Positions 23,906 to 31,934 are shown, counted from the stretch's first letter. The stretch: 40,629 nt of DNA from Candidatus Krumholzibacteriia bacterium (GCA_024763215.1 JANTFX010000015.1:1-40629), one strand, 5' to 3'. Notes: generated by a model not told the origin, from the letters alone. A program made the numbers and translations.

Positions 23906-24673
23906 TTGATCAAGCGTTTCTTCCCTGCAATGGCGCTCCTGCTGCTGGTCGCGGCGCCGGTATGGGGCCAGGTTCCCGCGCGGGAATTCACCCTGGTGCC
24001 ACGGGATACCCTGGCGCTGGACCTTGTCGGCTCGGTGGTCGGGATGACCTGGGTCGGTCCCGACACCCTGGCCGTCCTGGAGGATATCCCGGATTCTGTG
24101 GCCGGCAACGGGAGGAGGACAGTGCGGCTGGTGCTGAGCGGCAAGGACGGCGCCGCCCTGCTGGACAAGGATTTCACCGGCGTGCTCGACAGGGCCCTGG
24201 GCTATGATGAGGAATTCCTGTGGGGGTGCGGTGACGGCGCGGGGGGCACGTCCCTCCTGTACAAGATCAGCCTGGATTCCCTGCTGATCAAGGACGCCTA
24301 CGACCTGCCCGGCCACCGGCCTACCGACATGTGCTTCGACGGGCGCTACCTCTGGATCACCGACCGTGACTCGGGCCGCCTGGATCGTTTCGATCCCAAG
24401 ACCGAGGCCGTGACCCGCTCGGCGTTCGGGCCGGCGTTCTCGCCCTGCGGCATCGCCTATGACGGTCGCCAGATCTGGTTGACCGACGCGGGCACCGGCA
24501 GGATGTATCGCCTGACCGGAGGTCGGCTGCGCTGGACCGGAACGGTTTCCGCCGCATCTTTTCTCATGCGCGGCGACAACGTATTGCTGGCCCATGACGG
24601 TTTCTCCCTGTATTTCGTGCCGGGTAAGGAACCTTTGGCGGTCAGAGTGGTTTTTCAGAAATCAGCACCTTGA
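23906..24673 (+). CDS. Exported beta-propeller-like protein (NHL/SMP-30 type)
   Basis: A 255-residue protein with a signal peptide (IKRFFPAMALLLLVAAPVWG then Q). The mature part has repeated strands with the propeller-like unit GHRPTDMCFDGRYLWITDRD, FSPCGIAYDGRQIWLTDAG, each ending in a Gly-Arg-hydrophobic turn, as in NHL or gluconolactonase-type propellers; only about four or five blades would fit. No enzymatic residues can be assigned. The start is TTG 23906 (GAGG 9 nt upstream), with TTG 23897 as an alternative; no ATG is available. It lies 16 nt after the hybrid kinase and may be in its transcript. Confidence 0.72.
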   Translation: MIKRFFPAMALLLLVAAPVWGQVPAREFTLVPRDTLALDLVGSVVGMTWVGPDTLAVLEDIPDSVAGNGRRTVRLVLSGKDGAALLDKDFTGVLDRALGYDEEFLWGCGDGAGGTSLLYKISLDSLLIKDAYDLPGHRPTDMCFDGRYLWITDRDSGRLDRFDPKTEAVTRSAFGPAFSPCGIAYDGRQIWLTDAGTGRMYRLTGGRLRWTGTVSAASFLMRGDNVLLAHDGFSLYFVPGKEPLAVRVVFQKSAP

Positions 24674-24698
24674 CAGCGGCGGGAAGCGATCGTAATTT
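24670..24698 (+). promoter_or_regulatory. Promoter of the fur-alr-terB group
   Basis: A perfect TTGACA (24670-24675), overlapping the stop codon of the gene before, then 17 nt and a poor -10 TAATTT (24693-24698). The weak -10 sits in the inverted repeats described next. Confidence 0.4.
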
Positions 24699-24718
24699 GG
24701 ATTACGAAAACTGTTTTC
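24691..24718 (+). promoter_or_regulatory. Two abutting inverted repeats, candidate operator for Fur-family autoregulation
   Basis: CGTAAT-TTGG-ATTACG (24691-24706) and GAAAAC-T-GTTTTC (24706-24718) are both perfect and share one base. This is an AT-rich island in a GC-rich region, overlapping the -10. Neither matches the classical GATAAT-type Fur box exactly. Confidence 0.5.
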
Positions 24719-24763
24719 ATTATTGAAGACAGCCCACCAACGTCACATGGAAAGGCACGGAAC

Positions 24764-25279
24764 ATGGTGACCATCAACACGAACACTCCCGTAGACGAAG
24801 AACTGGTCAAGGAAAAGGAAGCCGCCTTCGCGGCGTTTATCCAGCGCAGGGGCCTGAAGACCACGCGCCAGCGCAATACGATCATCTCCACCTTTTTCCG
24901 CATGCGAGGGCACATCTCGGTGGAAGAACTGCTGGTGCAGGTCAAGAAGGCCAATCCCAGGATCGGCTACGCCACCGTTTACCGCACCTTGCACCTGCTG
25001 GTCGAGAGTGGTCTGGTCGAGGAACGGCGTTTCGGCGACGGCCTGGCGCGCTATGAGGGTCATTCGGCCGTCGAGCATCACGACCACATGATCTGCCTGG
25101 AATGCGGCCTGATCTCGGAATTCTACAACCCCCGGCTGGAGGCGCTCCAGGAGAGCCTGGCCGAGGAGAACAACTTCGAGATCTATCGTCACCGTCTGGA
25201 ACTGTACGGGGTCTGCAAGGACAAGGCGGCCTGTGAAGCGCGGAAGCAGCAGAAGGCCGCAAGGGCCCAGGGTGCCTGA
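24764..25279 (+). CDS. fur: Fur-family metal-responsive repressor
   Basis: A 171-residue Fur protein. The winged helix covers about residues 25-95 with TTRQRNTIISTFF and PRIGYATVYRTLHLL (recognition helix). The metal sites are HHDHMICLECG (H105, H106, H108, C111, C114) and a second cysteine pair C151/C157, the structural zinc. The regulatory metal (iron, peroxide sensing as in PerR, or zinc) cannot be decided from sequence alone. The N-terminal extension of about 20 residues is longer than usual. ATG 24764 has GGAAAGG upstream. It probably represses itself through the inverted repeats in front. The alr start lies inside its 3' end. Confidence 0.92.
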   Translation: MVTINTNTPVDEELVKEKEAAFAAFIQRRGLKTTRQRNTIISTFFRMRGHISVEELLVQVKKANPRIGYATVYRTLHLLVESGLVEERRFGDGLARYEGHSAVEHHDHMICLECGLISEFYNPRLEALQESLAEENNFEIYRHRLELYGVCKDKAACEARKQQKAARAQGA

Positions 25280-26411
25280 CACGGGCGGTACCTGGCTGAA
25301 GGTCGAAGTCGATCATTCGGCCCTGCGCCATAACATGGAAATTCTGCGTCAGGTCGTGGTTCCTGAAGCCCGCACCATGGCCGTGGTCAAGGCGAATGCC
25401 TATGGCCACGGCCTTTTGCCTGCCGCCCGGGCGTTCCTCGAAGGCGGGGCGGACATGCTGGGCGTCCACTCGGTGGCCGAACTGCTGCAGCTGCGGTCCG
25501 GGGGGATCGCGGTTCCGGTCCTGGTCCTGGGGCCGGCCGACGCCCGCGAAGTCCTGTCGGCCGCCGGCCCCAACACCGGTTTTACCGTGGGCTCGCTGGG
25601 CATGCTGGAGGATCTCGCCCGCCTGCCGGTCTCGGTCGCGGTGCACCTGAAGGTGGAGACGGGGGTCAACCGGCAAGGGATCACCGAGCAGGAACTCGAG
25701 GCGGCCCTGAGGGTCATCAAGGAGAGCGGCAACCTCGATCTGGTGGGGGTGAGCAGCCACTTCGCGGACATCGAGGATACCACCGACCACGAGTTCGCCA
25801 CCGGTCAGATGGAGCGGTTCGAAGGCTACCGGCGACGGTTGTCGGAGGCCGGCTTTCGGGAGCTGGAACACCACATGTCCTGCAGCGCCGCGGCGCTGCT
25901 CTGGGACCGGACCCACCGCTCGGTGGCAAGGCTCGGGATCAGCGCCTACGGGATCTGGCCGTCGCGCGAGACGCTGGTCTCGGTGCGGCAGCGTGGCCGC
26001 CCGGAGCTGGATCTGCGCCCGGCGCTGACGTGGAAGGTGCGCATCGCCCAGATCAGGGGTGTGCCCGCCGGCCAGACGGTGGGGTACGGCAGGGCCTGGA
26101 AGGCCATGACCGACTCCCGCATCGCGGTGCTGCCGGTCGGTTACGCCGACGGCTGGCCCCGCGCCCTTTCCGGGCGGGCCCACGTGTTGATCGGGGGCAA
26201 GCGGGCCCCGCTGGTGGGCCGGATCTGCATGAATCTGTGCATGGCCGATGTCACCTGCATTCCCGATGCCCGGGCGGGCCGGGATGCCGTGCTGCTGGGG
26301 CGCCAGGGCGACGAGGTGATCACGGCGGAGACGGTGGCCGGCTGGTTGGGCACCATCCCCTACGAAGTCCTGACGCTGCCGCGGGAGACCTGGCGGCGGA
26401 TTCCCGCATGA
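25272..26411 (+). CDS. alr: Alanine racemase
   Basis: PLP enzyme that interconverts L- and D-alanine for peptidoglycan. The 379-residue product has the PLP lysine K40 in AVVKANAYGHG and the catalytic tyrosine Y291 in LPVGYADGWPR. VGRICMNLCMADVT matches the conserved VGR-x-x-M region, although the usual Asp after Met is Asn here. I chose GTG 25272, which gives the standard N-terminus and overlaps the fur stop by 8 nt; a GTG at 25233 deeper in fur is possible but adds residues outside the family fold. Pairing with fur is unusual and may reflect operon packing only. Confidence 0.92.
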   Translation: MPDTGGTWLKVEVDHSALRHNMEILRQVVVPEARTMAVVKANAYGHGLLPAARAFLEGGADMLGVHSVAELLQLRSGGIAVPVLVLGPADAREVLSAAGPNTGFTVGSLGMLEDLARLPVSVAVHLKVETGVNRQGITEQELEAALRVIKESGNLDLVGVSSHFADIEDTTDHEFATGQMERFEGYRRRLSEAGFRELEHHMSCSAAALLWDRTHRSVARLGISAYGIWPSRETLVSVRQRGRPELDLRPALTWKVRIAQIRGVPAGQTVGYGRAWKAMTDSRIAVLPVGYADGWPRALSGRAHVLIGGKRAPLVGRICMNLCMADVTCIPDARAGRDAVLLGRQGDEVITAETVAGWLGTIPYEVLTLPRETWRRIPA

Positions 26412-26428
26412 CAGGAGCTTGAGGCGAG

Positions 26429-26872
26429 ATGTTCGATTCCCTGCGCAAGATCTTCAATGAACCAGCCGAGCAGCCCGCTCCCGGGTCGGATGACCTGCGT
26501 CTGGCCACCTGCGTGCTGCTGCTGGAAACCGCCCATGCCGACCGTGACTTCAGCCCGCAGGAGAAGGAGCGGATCCTGGAGATCATCGCCAGCCGTTTCA
26601 AGCTGGGGCGGGACGAAGCGGCGATCCTGCTGGCCGAAGCCGGCCGCCTGCGGGAGGAAAAGGGCGACCTGTATTCCTTCGCGCGCCTGGTGAACGACCA
26701 CTACGACCGTCCGCGCAAGCTGGCCATCCTCGAATTGTTGTGGGAAGTCGTTTACAGCGACCATGTCCTCGAGGCCCACGAGGACGCCCTGATGCACAAG
26801 CTGGGCAACCTGCTGGGCGTGCGACACGAAGAACTGATGGCGCTGAAGGTCAAGGTCAAGGGGCGGCGGTAG
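26429..26872 (+). CDS. TerB-family protein
   Basis: A 147-residue helical protein of the TerB/tellurite-resistance superfamily. The family patterns are LETAHADRDFSPQEKERI near residue 31 (acidic cluster likely to bind a metal) and YSDHVLEAHEDALMHKLGNLLG near residue 110, the paired EAH motif. No other ter genes are near, so tellurite resistance is not implied; TerB domains are found in many stress or membrane-linked proteins. It ends the fur-alr-terB group, 17 nt after alr, and its stop codon lies inside a long inverted repeat. Confidence 0.85.
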   Translation: MFDSLRKIFNEPAEQPAPGSDDLRLATCVLLLETAHADRDFSPQEKERILEIIASRFKLGRDEAAILLAEAGRLREEKGDLYSFARLVNDHYDRPRKLAILELLWEVVYSDHVLEAHEDALMHKLGNLLGVRHEELMALKVKVKGRR

Positions 26873-26939
26873 GGGTCGGGTCCGAAATGTCCTCGCCGCT
26901 TTGCGGCTGCGGATTATTCGGACCCGACCCCTACCGCCG
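26864..26939. repeat. 23-bp perfect inverted repeat with nested hairpin between convergent genes
   Basis: Arms 26864-26886 and 26917-26939 are exact reverse complements (core GGGGTCGGGTCCGAA). The 30-nt centre contains a second perfect hairpin, GCCGC-TTT-GCGGC (26895-26907). The left arm covers the terB stop codon and the right arm ends 17 nt before the stop of the leftward gene. It can act as a terminator both ways. The TAGGGGTCGGGTCCGAA-like arm also recalls palindromic REP or IS200-type repeat ends; no transposase is present. Confidence 0.85.
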
Positions 26940-26956
26940 TCTCTTGAACTTCGACT

Positions 26957-27727
26957 TCAGCTCTCATCGAGGGTATAGACAACTTCCATCGGATAAACTT
27001 CCCCCTTCTTGTAGAACCGCCTCCACATCACGTATTCATGGCCGCCATGCTTGAACCTCGCGCTGGGCCGGGGAGAGATCCGGACGATGTGGGCTCCCAG
27101 GGGCAACTGCACCTTGCGCCAAACGAGCCGGTCCTCCGCGTAGTCGCCGGGATGGCTGAAGACGATCCCTTCCTCGGTGCGGCGGGTCCAGTTCGTGGTT
27201 TCACTGCCGGTAAAGGTCGTCCTTTCTCCGGGCGCCAGGGGTACGGCCAGAGGAAGCGTCACCTGGATGCGGCGTTTCGTGTCGTCGGGCCAGCGGCTGA
27301 TGGGCGGGGAATACTCCGGTTGCAGCGAGACGCCGCGGTCGTCCACATAATGCCGCTTTTCGGCATGGCTGCGCTCCCAGGGCGCCAGCCCCCAGCGGGT
27401 CTCGGTGATGGCCTTACGGCCGTTGTTGACCAGAGGCAGGGTCCAATAGCTGGTCACCGTTCCGTCCGCATGGATTTCATTGAAATCGTGGGCGACAACA
27501 GGCGGCCTGCCATGGTTCCGGGCGGCGCGGGCGGACTCGGCAGCTAGTTCCTCATCCGTCAATTCCAACAATGCCTTCGGTGTCTGCAGGATGTAGGTGG
27601 CAGGGCTCAATTTGACGAGGATCGCATCGGAGTACACGGTCCCGTTCTTGAGCTTGATGGTATCCTGCGCCGCGCTCACCGTGGCGAGGGTCAGGACGGC
27701 AACGAGGGTGACCAGGCAGGTTCTCAT
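26957..27727 (-). CDS. Exported protein of unknown function, last gene of an ECF sigma operon
   Basis: A 256-residue product with a signal peptide (MRTCLVTLVAVLTLATVSAA). Just after it comes DTIKLKNGTVYSDAILVKLS, a short strand-turn seen at the front of many FCB-type exported proteins, then a mostly beta domain with conserved tryptophans, no cysteines and no catalytic motif I recognise. ATG has GGAGG 7 nt upstream. It lies 13 nt after the anti-sigma gene in the leftward direction, so it is likely a target or sensor of that sigma factor. Function unknown. Confidence 0.75.
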   Translation of the reverse strand: MRTCLVTLVAVLTLATVSAAQDTIKLKNGTVYSDAILVKLSPATYILQTPKALLELTDEELAAESARAARNHGRPPVVAHDFNEIHADGTVTSYWTLPLVNNGRKAITETRWGLAPWERSHAEKRHYVDDRGVSLQPEYSPPISRWPDDTKRRIQVTLPLAVPLAPGERTTFTGSETTNWTRRTEEGIVFSHPGDYAEDRLVWRKVQLPLGAHIVRISPRPSARFKHGGHEYVMWRRFYKKGEVYPMEVVYTLDES

Positions 27728-27740
27728 TTCAGACCTCCAT

Positions 27741-28181
27741 TCAATGGCTGCGGCCGAGGGGCAGGTCGGCGACCCCGGGCTCCAGAAAAACGGTTCGGCC
27801 CGGGCGCTCCCCGAAACCGATGGCGGCGACCTGGCCCGAGCGAATCAGGGCCGTTTGCGGGGCGGACTGGTGGTCCAGAACCCTGACCAGGCGCGGCAGA
27901 CCCACGACCAGCAGCAGCGAGGCCGCCAGGGCCACCGGGAACCATGCCAAACGCCGGACCGACGGGCGCTGCGCTGCGCTCCTTGACGCCTTTGGCGCGG
28001 GGATCCGCTCGTCATTCCGCAGAGCGCGGCGCCAGCTGGCACGCAGGGCGGTCCGGAGTTCGAGCTCGTCGCGAACCAGAGGATCCGCCGCGCTCAATTC
28101 CTCGAAAGCCCGGGTCTGGTCCTCATCCAGTTCACCGTCGAGATAGGCTTCCATGGTGATTCGCCAGTTATCAGGCTTCAT
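27741..28181 (-). CDS. Anti-sigma factor, single membrane span
   Basis: A 146-residue protein. Residues 1-45 (MEAYLDGELDEDQTRAFEE) match the helical sigma-binding part of anti-sigma factors, but the zinc-binding His-x3-Cys-x2-Cys of the ZAS type is missing. One membrane helix lies at about residues 79-97 (AWFPVALAASLLLVVG), leaving a periplasmic tail of about 45 residues. It overlaps the ECF sigma gene by 11 nt, so the two are made together, as expected for a sigma/anti-sigma pair. Confidence 0.82.
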   Translation of the reverse strand: MKPDNWRITMEAYLDGELDEDQTRAFEELSAADPLVRDELELRTALRASWRRALRNDERIPAPKASRSAAQRPSVRRLAWFPVALAASLLLVVGLPRLVRVLDHQSAPQTALIRSGQVAAIGFGERPGRTVFLEPGVADLPLGRSH

Positions 28182-28701
28182 AGCCCAGCCTCCTCAGGTA
28201 TCGGCGCAATTTGCGGACCGCATGGTGCTTGCGGGATGCGATGGTGCCCTGGCCGACTCCCATCAGTTCCGCGATTTCCGCGTAAGGCAAACCCTCGATT
28301 TCGCTCAGGTGGAAAACCGTCCTCTGGTCTTCAGGCACCTCGGCCAGAGCGGCCAGGATATCCTGGCCCAGTTGCTTGTCGGCGAGGGCCGCATCCGGAT
28401 GCGACAGGTGGCCGCTGCTGCGCAGGGTGCGCTGCCGGTCCACGGGAACGGTGCCCGTGCCCCGGCGCACCTTCTTCCGGCGCAGATGATCCAGGGCGCA
28501 GTTGCGGGCGGTGGTGTAGACAAGGGGGCGGCCGGCTGTTGCGGCCTGGTCGATCAGCCTGAGGAAGGTTTCCTGCAACAGGTCGCGTGCTGTATCCGGA
28601 TCACGGACCAGGCAGCGCAGATACCGGAAGACCCCGTCTGAATGTTCAGCCATGAGCTTTTCCAGGGAACTGGCTGGTTCAGGTATGGAAAGGGCCGGCA
28701 T
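28171..28701 (-). CDS. RNA polymerase ECF-type sigma factor
   Basis: A 176-residue group IV sigma factor. Region 2 is DGVFRYLRCLVRDPDTARDL, followed by LQETFLRL; region 4 is LPYAEIAELMGVGQGTIASR. No extra C-terminal domain. ATG 28701 has GAGGTGA upstream. Upstream on the minus strand lies a weak ECF-style promoter pattern, GAA at 28762-28760, 17 nt, CGTC at 28742-28739, compatible with self-activation, but I rate it low. It begins the leftward sigma/anti-sigma/exported protein operon. The signal would be sensed at the envelope through the anti-sigma tail. Confidence 0.93.
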   Translation of the reverse strand: MPALSIPEPASSLEKLMAEHSDGVFRYLRCLVRDPDTARDLLQETFLRLIDQAATAGRPLVYTTARNCALDHLRRKKVRRGTGTVPVDRQRTLRSSGHLSHPDAALADKQLGQDILAALAEVPEDQRTVFHLSEIEGLPYAEIAELMGVGQGTIASRKHHAVRKLRRYLRRLGYEA

Positions 28702-28819
28702 GCCTCACCTCGTTTCCGTGATTGGTTACAAGGGAGAAGACGCATGGGGCTCGATTTTCTTCAATGAAATTTCTGGCTGCAGGGATTTGGGGGGGAATTC
28801 AAGCAGGGAAGGGCAAACC

Positions 28820-28859
28820 GCCTCGGAGTTCCCAGCCCGGCGACCGGGAACTCCGAGGC
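28820..28859 (-). terminator. Terminator after the antiporter/partner operon
   Basis: A perfect 14-bp stem (GCCTCGGAGTTCCC 28820-28833 with its complement 28846-28859) and a 12-nt loop, 22 nt beyond the stop of the leftward gene. The following minus-strand bases have only short T runs. It separates that operon from the ECF operon. Confidence 0.8.
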
Positions 28860-28880
28860 ATAAGGAAACCGTCACCGCCC

Positions 28881-29477
28881 TCAGGCCAGCTTGAGAACGA
28901 TGTCCTCGGCTTCGACCAGGGGGTAGTCCTTCAGCGTCCGCTTGAAGGCGATCAGGTCGTCGATGGGGCCTGTGACCGTGCCCGAGCCCTTGGCTTCGTA
29001 ATCATGGGCCACGGTGTAGGCCTCGACGCCCTTGGCCTCGGGGTCGACCACCACATGGTGCTTGTAGCCGCGCAGCTTCAGCCCGCCGGGCAGGTGTTCC
29101 AGAAGAGCGGTGATCTCCTGGTCGTACTTGCGTGCGTAGGCGTGGAAGGCGAACGCCATGGTGGCGGAGTTGATCCGGCGATGGGCGGTGATCTCCAGGC
29201 CGGTGGTGCCGGTGATGCGGCGGGCCAGCTTTTTCAGCAGGGCGCTGGTATCGGCATCGACGATCACGTGGACATCGTCGGCCCTGATGCCCACCATCTC
29301 GGCCAGCTTCTCGACCTTGCCTTCGTGGTGGACGCCCTCCTGGTAGCTGTAGAAGACGGCGGCATCCTTGCCGGCGCCCATGACCAGGCCGGCCAGGAAG
29401 GCGCGCACGACCTTGGGCTTGCCCCGGAATACCACCTCGTAGAAGGATGCTCGGGTCGGTTTTTTTGTCTGCGCCAT
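28881..29477 (-). CDS. Conserved-looking cytoplasmic protein of unknown function, partner of the antiporter
   Basis: I do not recognise this 198-residue product. It has no signal peptide or membrane span. It starts with a Lys/Thr-rich end and contains YEVVFRGKPKVVRAFLAGL, HVIVDADTSALLKKLARRI, and TAHRRINSATMAFAFHAYA, suggesting an alternating alpha/beta fold. The first half (GADDVHVIVDAD-like pattern) may bind a ligand or nucleotide, but that is a guess. It lies 13 nt after the NhaD-type antiporter, with its ribosome site (GAGGAGT) next to the antiporter stop, so it is cotranscribed. A regulatory role for the antiporter is inferred from position. Confidence 0.75.
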   Translation of the reverse strand: MAQTKKPTRASFYEVVFRGKPKVVRAFLAGLVMGAGKDAAVFYSYQEGVHHEGKVEKLAEMVGIRADDVHVIVDADTSALLKKLARRITGTTGLEITAHRRINSATMAFAFHAYARKYDQEITALLEHLPGGLKLRGYKHHVVVDPEAKGVEAYTVAHDYEAKGSGTVTGPIDDLIAFKRTLKDYPLVEAEDIVLKLA

Positions 29478-29490
29478 GGCAATGACTCCT

Positions 29491-31098
29491 CTACCAGAAG
29501 AAGACGAAGGTATCGATGATGAAGACCGGGATCAGCACCGGCAGCGACCACTTCAACAGGTAGCCGAAGAAGCTCGGCATGTTGATGCCCGCCTCCTCGG
29601 CGATGGACTTGACCATGAAGTTGGGCGCGTTGCCGATGTAGGTCATCGCGCCCATGAACACGGCCCCGGAAGAGATGGCCGCCAGGTCCTTGACGAACTC
29701 CGGATTGTGCATGGTGCCGCCCGCGGACAGCAGGGCATGGACCTGGGACTCGGGGATGCCCAGGGCGCCCAGGGCCGAGTTGAAGAAGGTCAGGTAGGTG
29801 GGTGCGTTGTCCAGGAAGCTGGACAGCGAACCGGTGGCCCAGAAGTAGCGCACGGGCCCGTGGACGGCGTTGGTCAGGCCGGCCAAAGCTCCGGCGGGCC
29901 CAGCCTTGAGGATGGCCAGGGCCGGGATGATCGTCATGAAGATGCCGGCAAACAGGTAGGCGACCTCCTGGATGGGGAACCAGGAGAACTCGTTCTTTTC
30001 CCGCAGGGCGCGGGAGGTGGTCTGCATGGACAGCAGCCCCATCAGGAGGATGATGCCGTCCTTGAGCCAGTTCTGCAGGGGCACGGCCACCGGGTGCGCG
30101 CCGCCGCTATATAGAGTGACCTCGCCCAGTTTGAGCGAGCCGGACATGATCACCGCGCCCATCACGCCCAGCAGGAACAGGCCGTTGTGGAGGCCCTCGA
30201 TCTTGACGCCGCCGCCGGTATGCTCGGGCCTGTCCTCCTCGCGGCGGTACATGACCGTGTCGATGACGAAGAAGATGGCCAGCAGGAGTCCTGAGGTCAG
30301 TAGCATCTCCTTCAGGATGCCGGTTGTGACCCAGAAGAAGGGCACCCCGTGCAGGAAGCCCAGGAACAGCGGGGGGTCCCCGAGGGGTGTCAGGGAACCG
30401 CCGATGTTGGCCACCAGGAAGATGAAGAACACGATCACGTGGACCTTGTTGCGCCGCCACTGGTTGGCCCGTAGCAGGGGGCGGATCAGGACCATGGCCG
30501 CGCCGGTGGTTCCGATCAGCGAGGCCATGAAGGTGCCTATGAGCAACAGGGCCAGGTTCACCCGCGGGGTGCCGGCCAGGGAACCGCCGACGTAGATGCC
30601 GCCGGAGATGGTGAACAGCCCCCACAGCAGGATGATGAAGGGGAAATAGTCCAGCAGGTAGATGTGCAGGATGCTCCCGAAAGCGACCGCCGGGTTCCAG
30701 ATCAGGAACGGCAGGGCGAACAGCAGCCCCCAGAGCGCCGACACCTTGGGAAAGTGATGGTGCCAGAAGTGGGGGGCCACCAGGGGGAACACGGCGATGG
30801 ACAGCAGGATGCCCACGAAGGGGATCGCCGTCCACAGCGGGAGCATGCCCACCGGGTCCACATGATGATGGCCTTCACCATGGCCCTCGGCCGCTTCCTC
30901 GCCATGGGCTTCAGCGGCAACATGGCCTGCCTGGTCCGCAGGATGGTCCTGATGAACCGCCTGGGCGTCCCCGGCACCGTGGCTCTGGGCAAGGGCGGCC
31001 GGACTGAATAGGACCAGGGCCAAGGCGGCCATCAGCGTGATGAGCAGGGGAAGCAGGATACGCGGGGACGCGCTGCTGCGTGTGACGACAGGAACCAT
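29491..31098 (-). CDS. nhaD: NhaD-type Na+/H+ antiporter with His-rich N-terminal loop
   Basis: A 535-residue ion-transporter-superfamily protein with about 12-13 membrane helices. Typical NhaD stretches are NIGGSLTPLGDPPLFLGFL, FLDNAPTYLTFFN and TYIGNAPNFMVKSIAEEAG, the paired Asn-Ala-Pro motifs of the inverted-repeat hairpins. The front is a signal-like helix (ILLPLLITLMAALALVLF) followed by about 45 residues packed with His, Glu and Asp (HGEGHHHVDP) facing the periplasm. I chose ATG 31098, five bases after GGAGG; an ATG at 31110 is possible, and the frame-extending TTG at 31170 is the -35 box instead. It exchanges sodium for protons at the inner membrane, probably at alkaline pH. Confidence 0.88.
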   Translation of the reverse strand: MVPVVTRSSASPRILLPLLITLMAALALVLFSPAALAQSHGAGDAQAVHQDHPADQAGHVAAEAHGEEAAEGHGEGHHHVDPVGMLPLWTAIPFVGILLSIAVFPLVAPHFWHHHFPKVSALWGLLFALPFLIWNPAVAFGSILHIYLLDYFPFIILLWGLFTISGGIYVGGSLAGTPRVNLALLLIGTFMASLIGTTGAAMVLIRPLLRANQWRRNKVHVIVFFIFLVANIGGSLTPLGDPPLFLGFLHGVPFFWVTTGILKEMLLTSGLLLAIFFVIDTVMYRREEDRPEHTGGGVKIEGLHNGLFLLGVMGAVIMSGSLKLGEVTLYSGGAHPVAVPLQNWLKDGIILLMGLLSMQTTSRALREKNEFSWFPIQEVAYLFAGIFMTIIPALAILKAGPAGALAGLTNAVHGPVRYFWATGSLSSFLDNAPTYLTFFNSALGALGIPESQVHALLSAGGTMHNPEFVKDLAAISSGAVFMGAMTYIGNAPNFMVKSIAEEAGINMPSFFGYLLKWSLPVLIPVFIIDTFVFFW

Positions 31099-31141
31099 AA
31101 CAGCCTCCATGCGATCGGTTCTCGGTTTCCTCAGCAGGCTC

Positions 31142-31170
31142 AGCCTAGGTGGCCGGGCGGAAATTGTCAA
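31142..31170 (-). promoter_or_regulatory. Promoter of the NhaD operon
   Basis: On the minus strand a perfect TTGACA (31170-31165), 17 nt, TAGGCT (31147-31142). The start would be near 31135, leaving a 37-nt leader with GGAGG before the ATG at 31098. Confidence 0.55.
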
Positions 31171-31205
31171 TTATAGGTCGGTCCGAGGTGGCCGAACCTT
31201 AACCC

Positions 31206-31865
31206 TCAGCTGATCACTGCCCTGATGACCGGCGTGGCGCCGTCGATGACCAGCTGGACCGCGATCACCGTCAGCAGCAACCCCATCAGCTTCTCGATGA
31301 TCCGCAGGCCGGTATGCCCGAGCCGGGCCAGCAGGGCGTCGGTACCCATGAGGATGCCGCCGGTGAGGACCAGGATCGCGGCCACCGCGGCCATGACCAG
31401 CAAGCCGCCCTGATGCGAAGGGGCCTGGGGAGTCAGCACCATGACGGTCGTGATGGAGCCGGGGCCGGCGATCATGGGGATGCCCAGGGGCGCGATGGCC
31501 GGATCATCTTCCTCTTCATCGCCCTGGTGCATGATGGTGTCCTCGGCCATCGCCCGGTTGATGCCGGTGCGCCAGCGGCGGGGCCGTGACTGGAGCATAT
31601 CGAGCCCGATGCCGAAGAAGATCACCCCTCCGGCTATGCGGAACGCGTCGACGGTGATGCCGAAAACCGCCAGCAGCTGGGGACCGAGGAACGTGAAGAC
31701 GGCAAGGACCGCGAAGGCCGTGACCAGGGATTTGATCAGGGTGTTCCGCTTGCGGCGTCGGTCCATGTGCTGGGTCAGACCACTGAAGAAGGGGATGACC
31801 CCCAGCGGGTCGATGACCGCGAACAGGGACGACAGGGCCACCAGCAGGAAGGCAGTCGTGCTCAT
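31206..31865 (-). CDS. marC: MarC-family integral membrane protein
   Basis: A 219-residue inner-membrane protein with six predicted helices. Family features are the N-terminal FAVIDPLGVIPFFSGLT and the mid-protein PLGIPMIAGPGSITTVMVL. Function of MarC proteins is not established, despite the old multiple-antibiotic-resistance name. An acidic loop (HQGDEEEDD) between helices 3 and 4 is notable. ATG 31865 has GGAGG 9 nt upstream; the track frame extends upstream but those residues are not family-like. It is followed by the NhaD promoter and so is transcribed separately. Confidence 0.9.
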   Translation of the reverse strand: MSTTAFLLVALSSLFAVIDPLGVIPFFSGLTQHMDRRRKRNTLIKSLVTAFAVLAVFTFLGPQLLAVFGITVDAFRIAGGVIFFGIGLDMLQSRPRRWRTGINRAMAEDTIMHQGDEEEDDPAIAPLGIPMIAGPGSITTVMVLTPQAPSHQGGLLVMAAVAAILVLTGGILMGTDALLARLGHTGLRIIEKLMGLLLTVIAVQLVIDGATPVIRAVIS

Positions 31866-31934
31866 GAATCGGCGCCTCCGGGTTGTGGACCGGGCAATTA
31901 TGACCTCTGCCAGGGAAAGCGCCAGCAATTTCCG

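Noticed and set aside
26429-26872. Tellurite resistance locus.
   Set aside because: Only a single TerB-type protein is present; no terC, terD or terZ genes nearby.
31168-31170. TTG as a longer start for the NhaD-type antiporter.
   Set aside because: These bases are the first part of a perfect -35 box; the ATG at 31098 has a good ribosome site.
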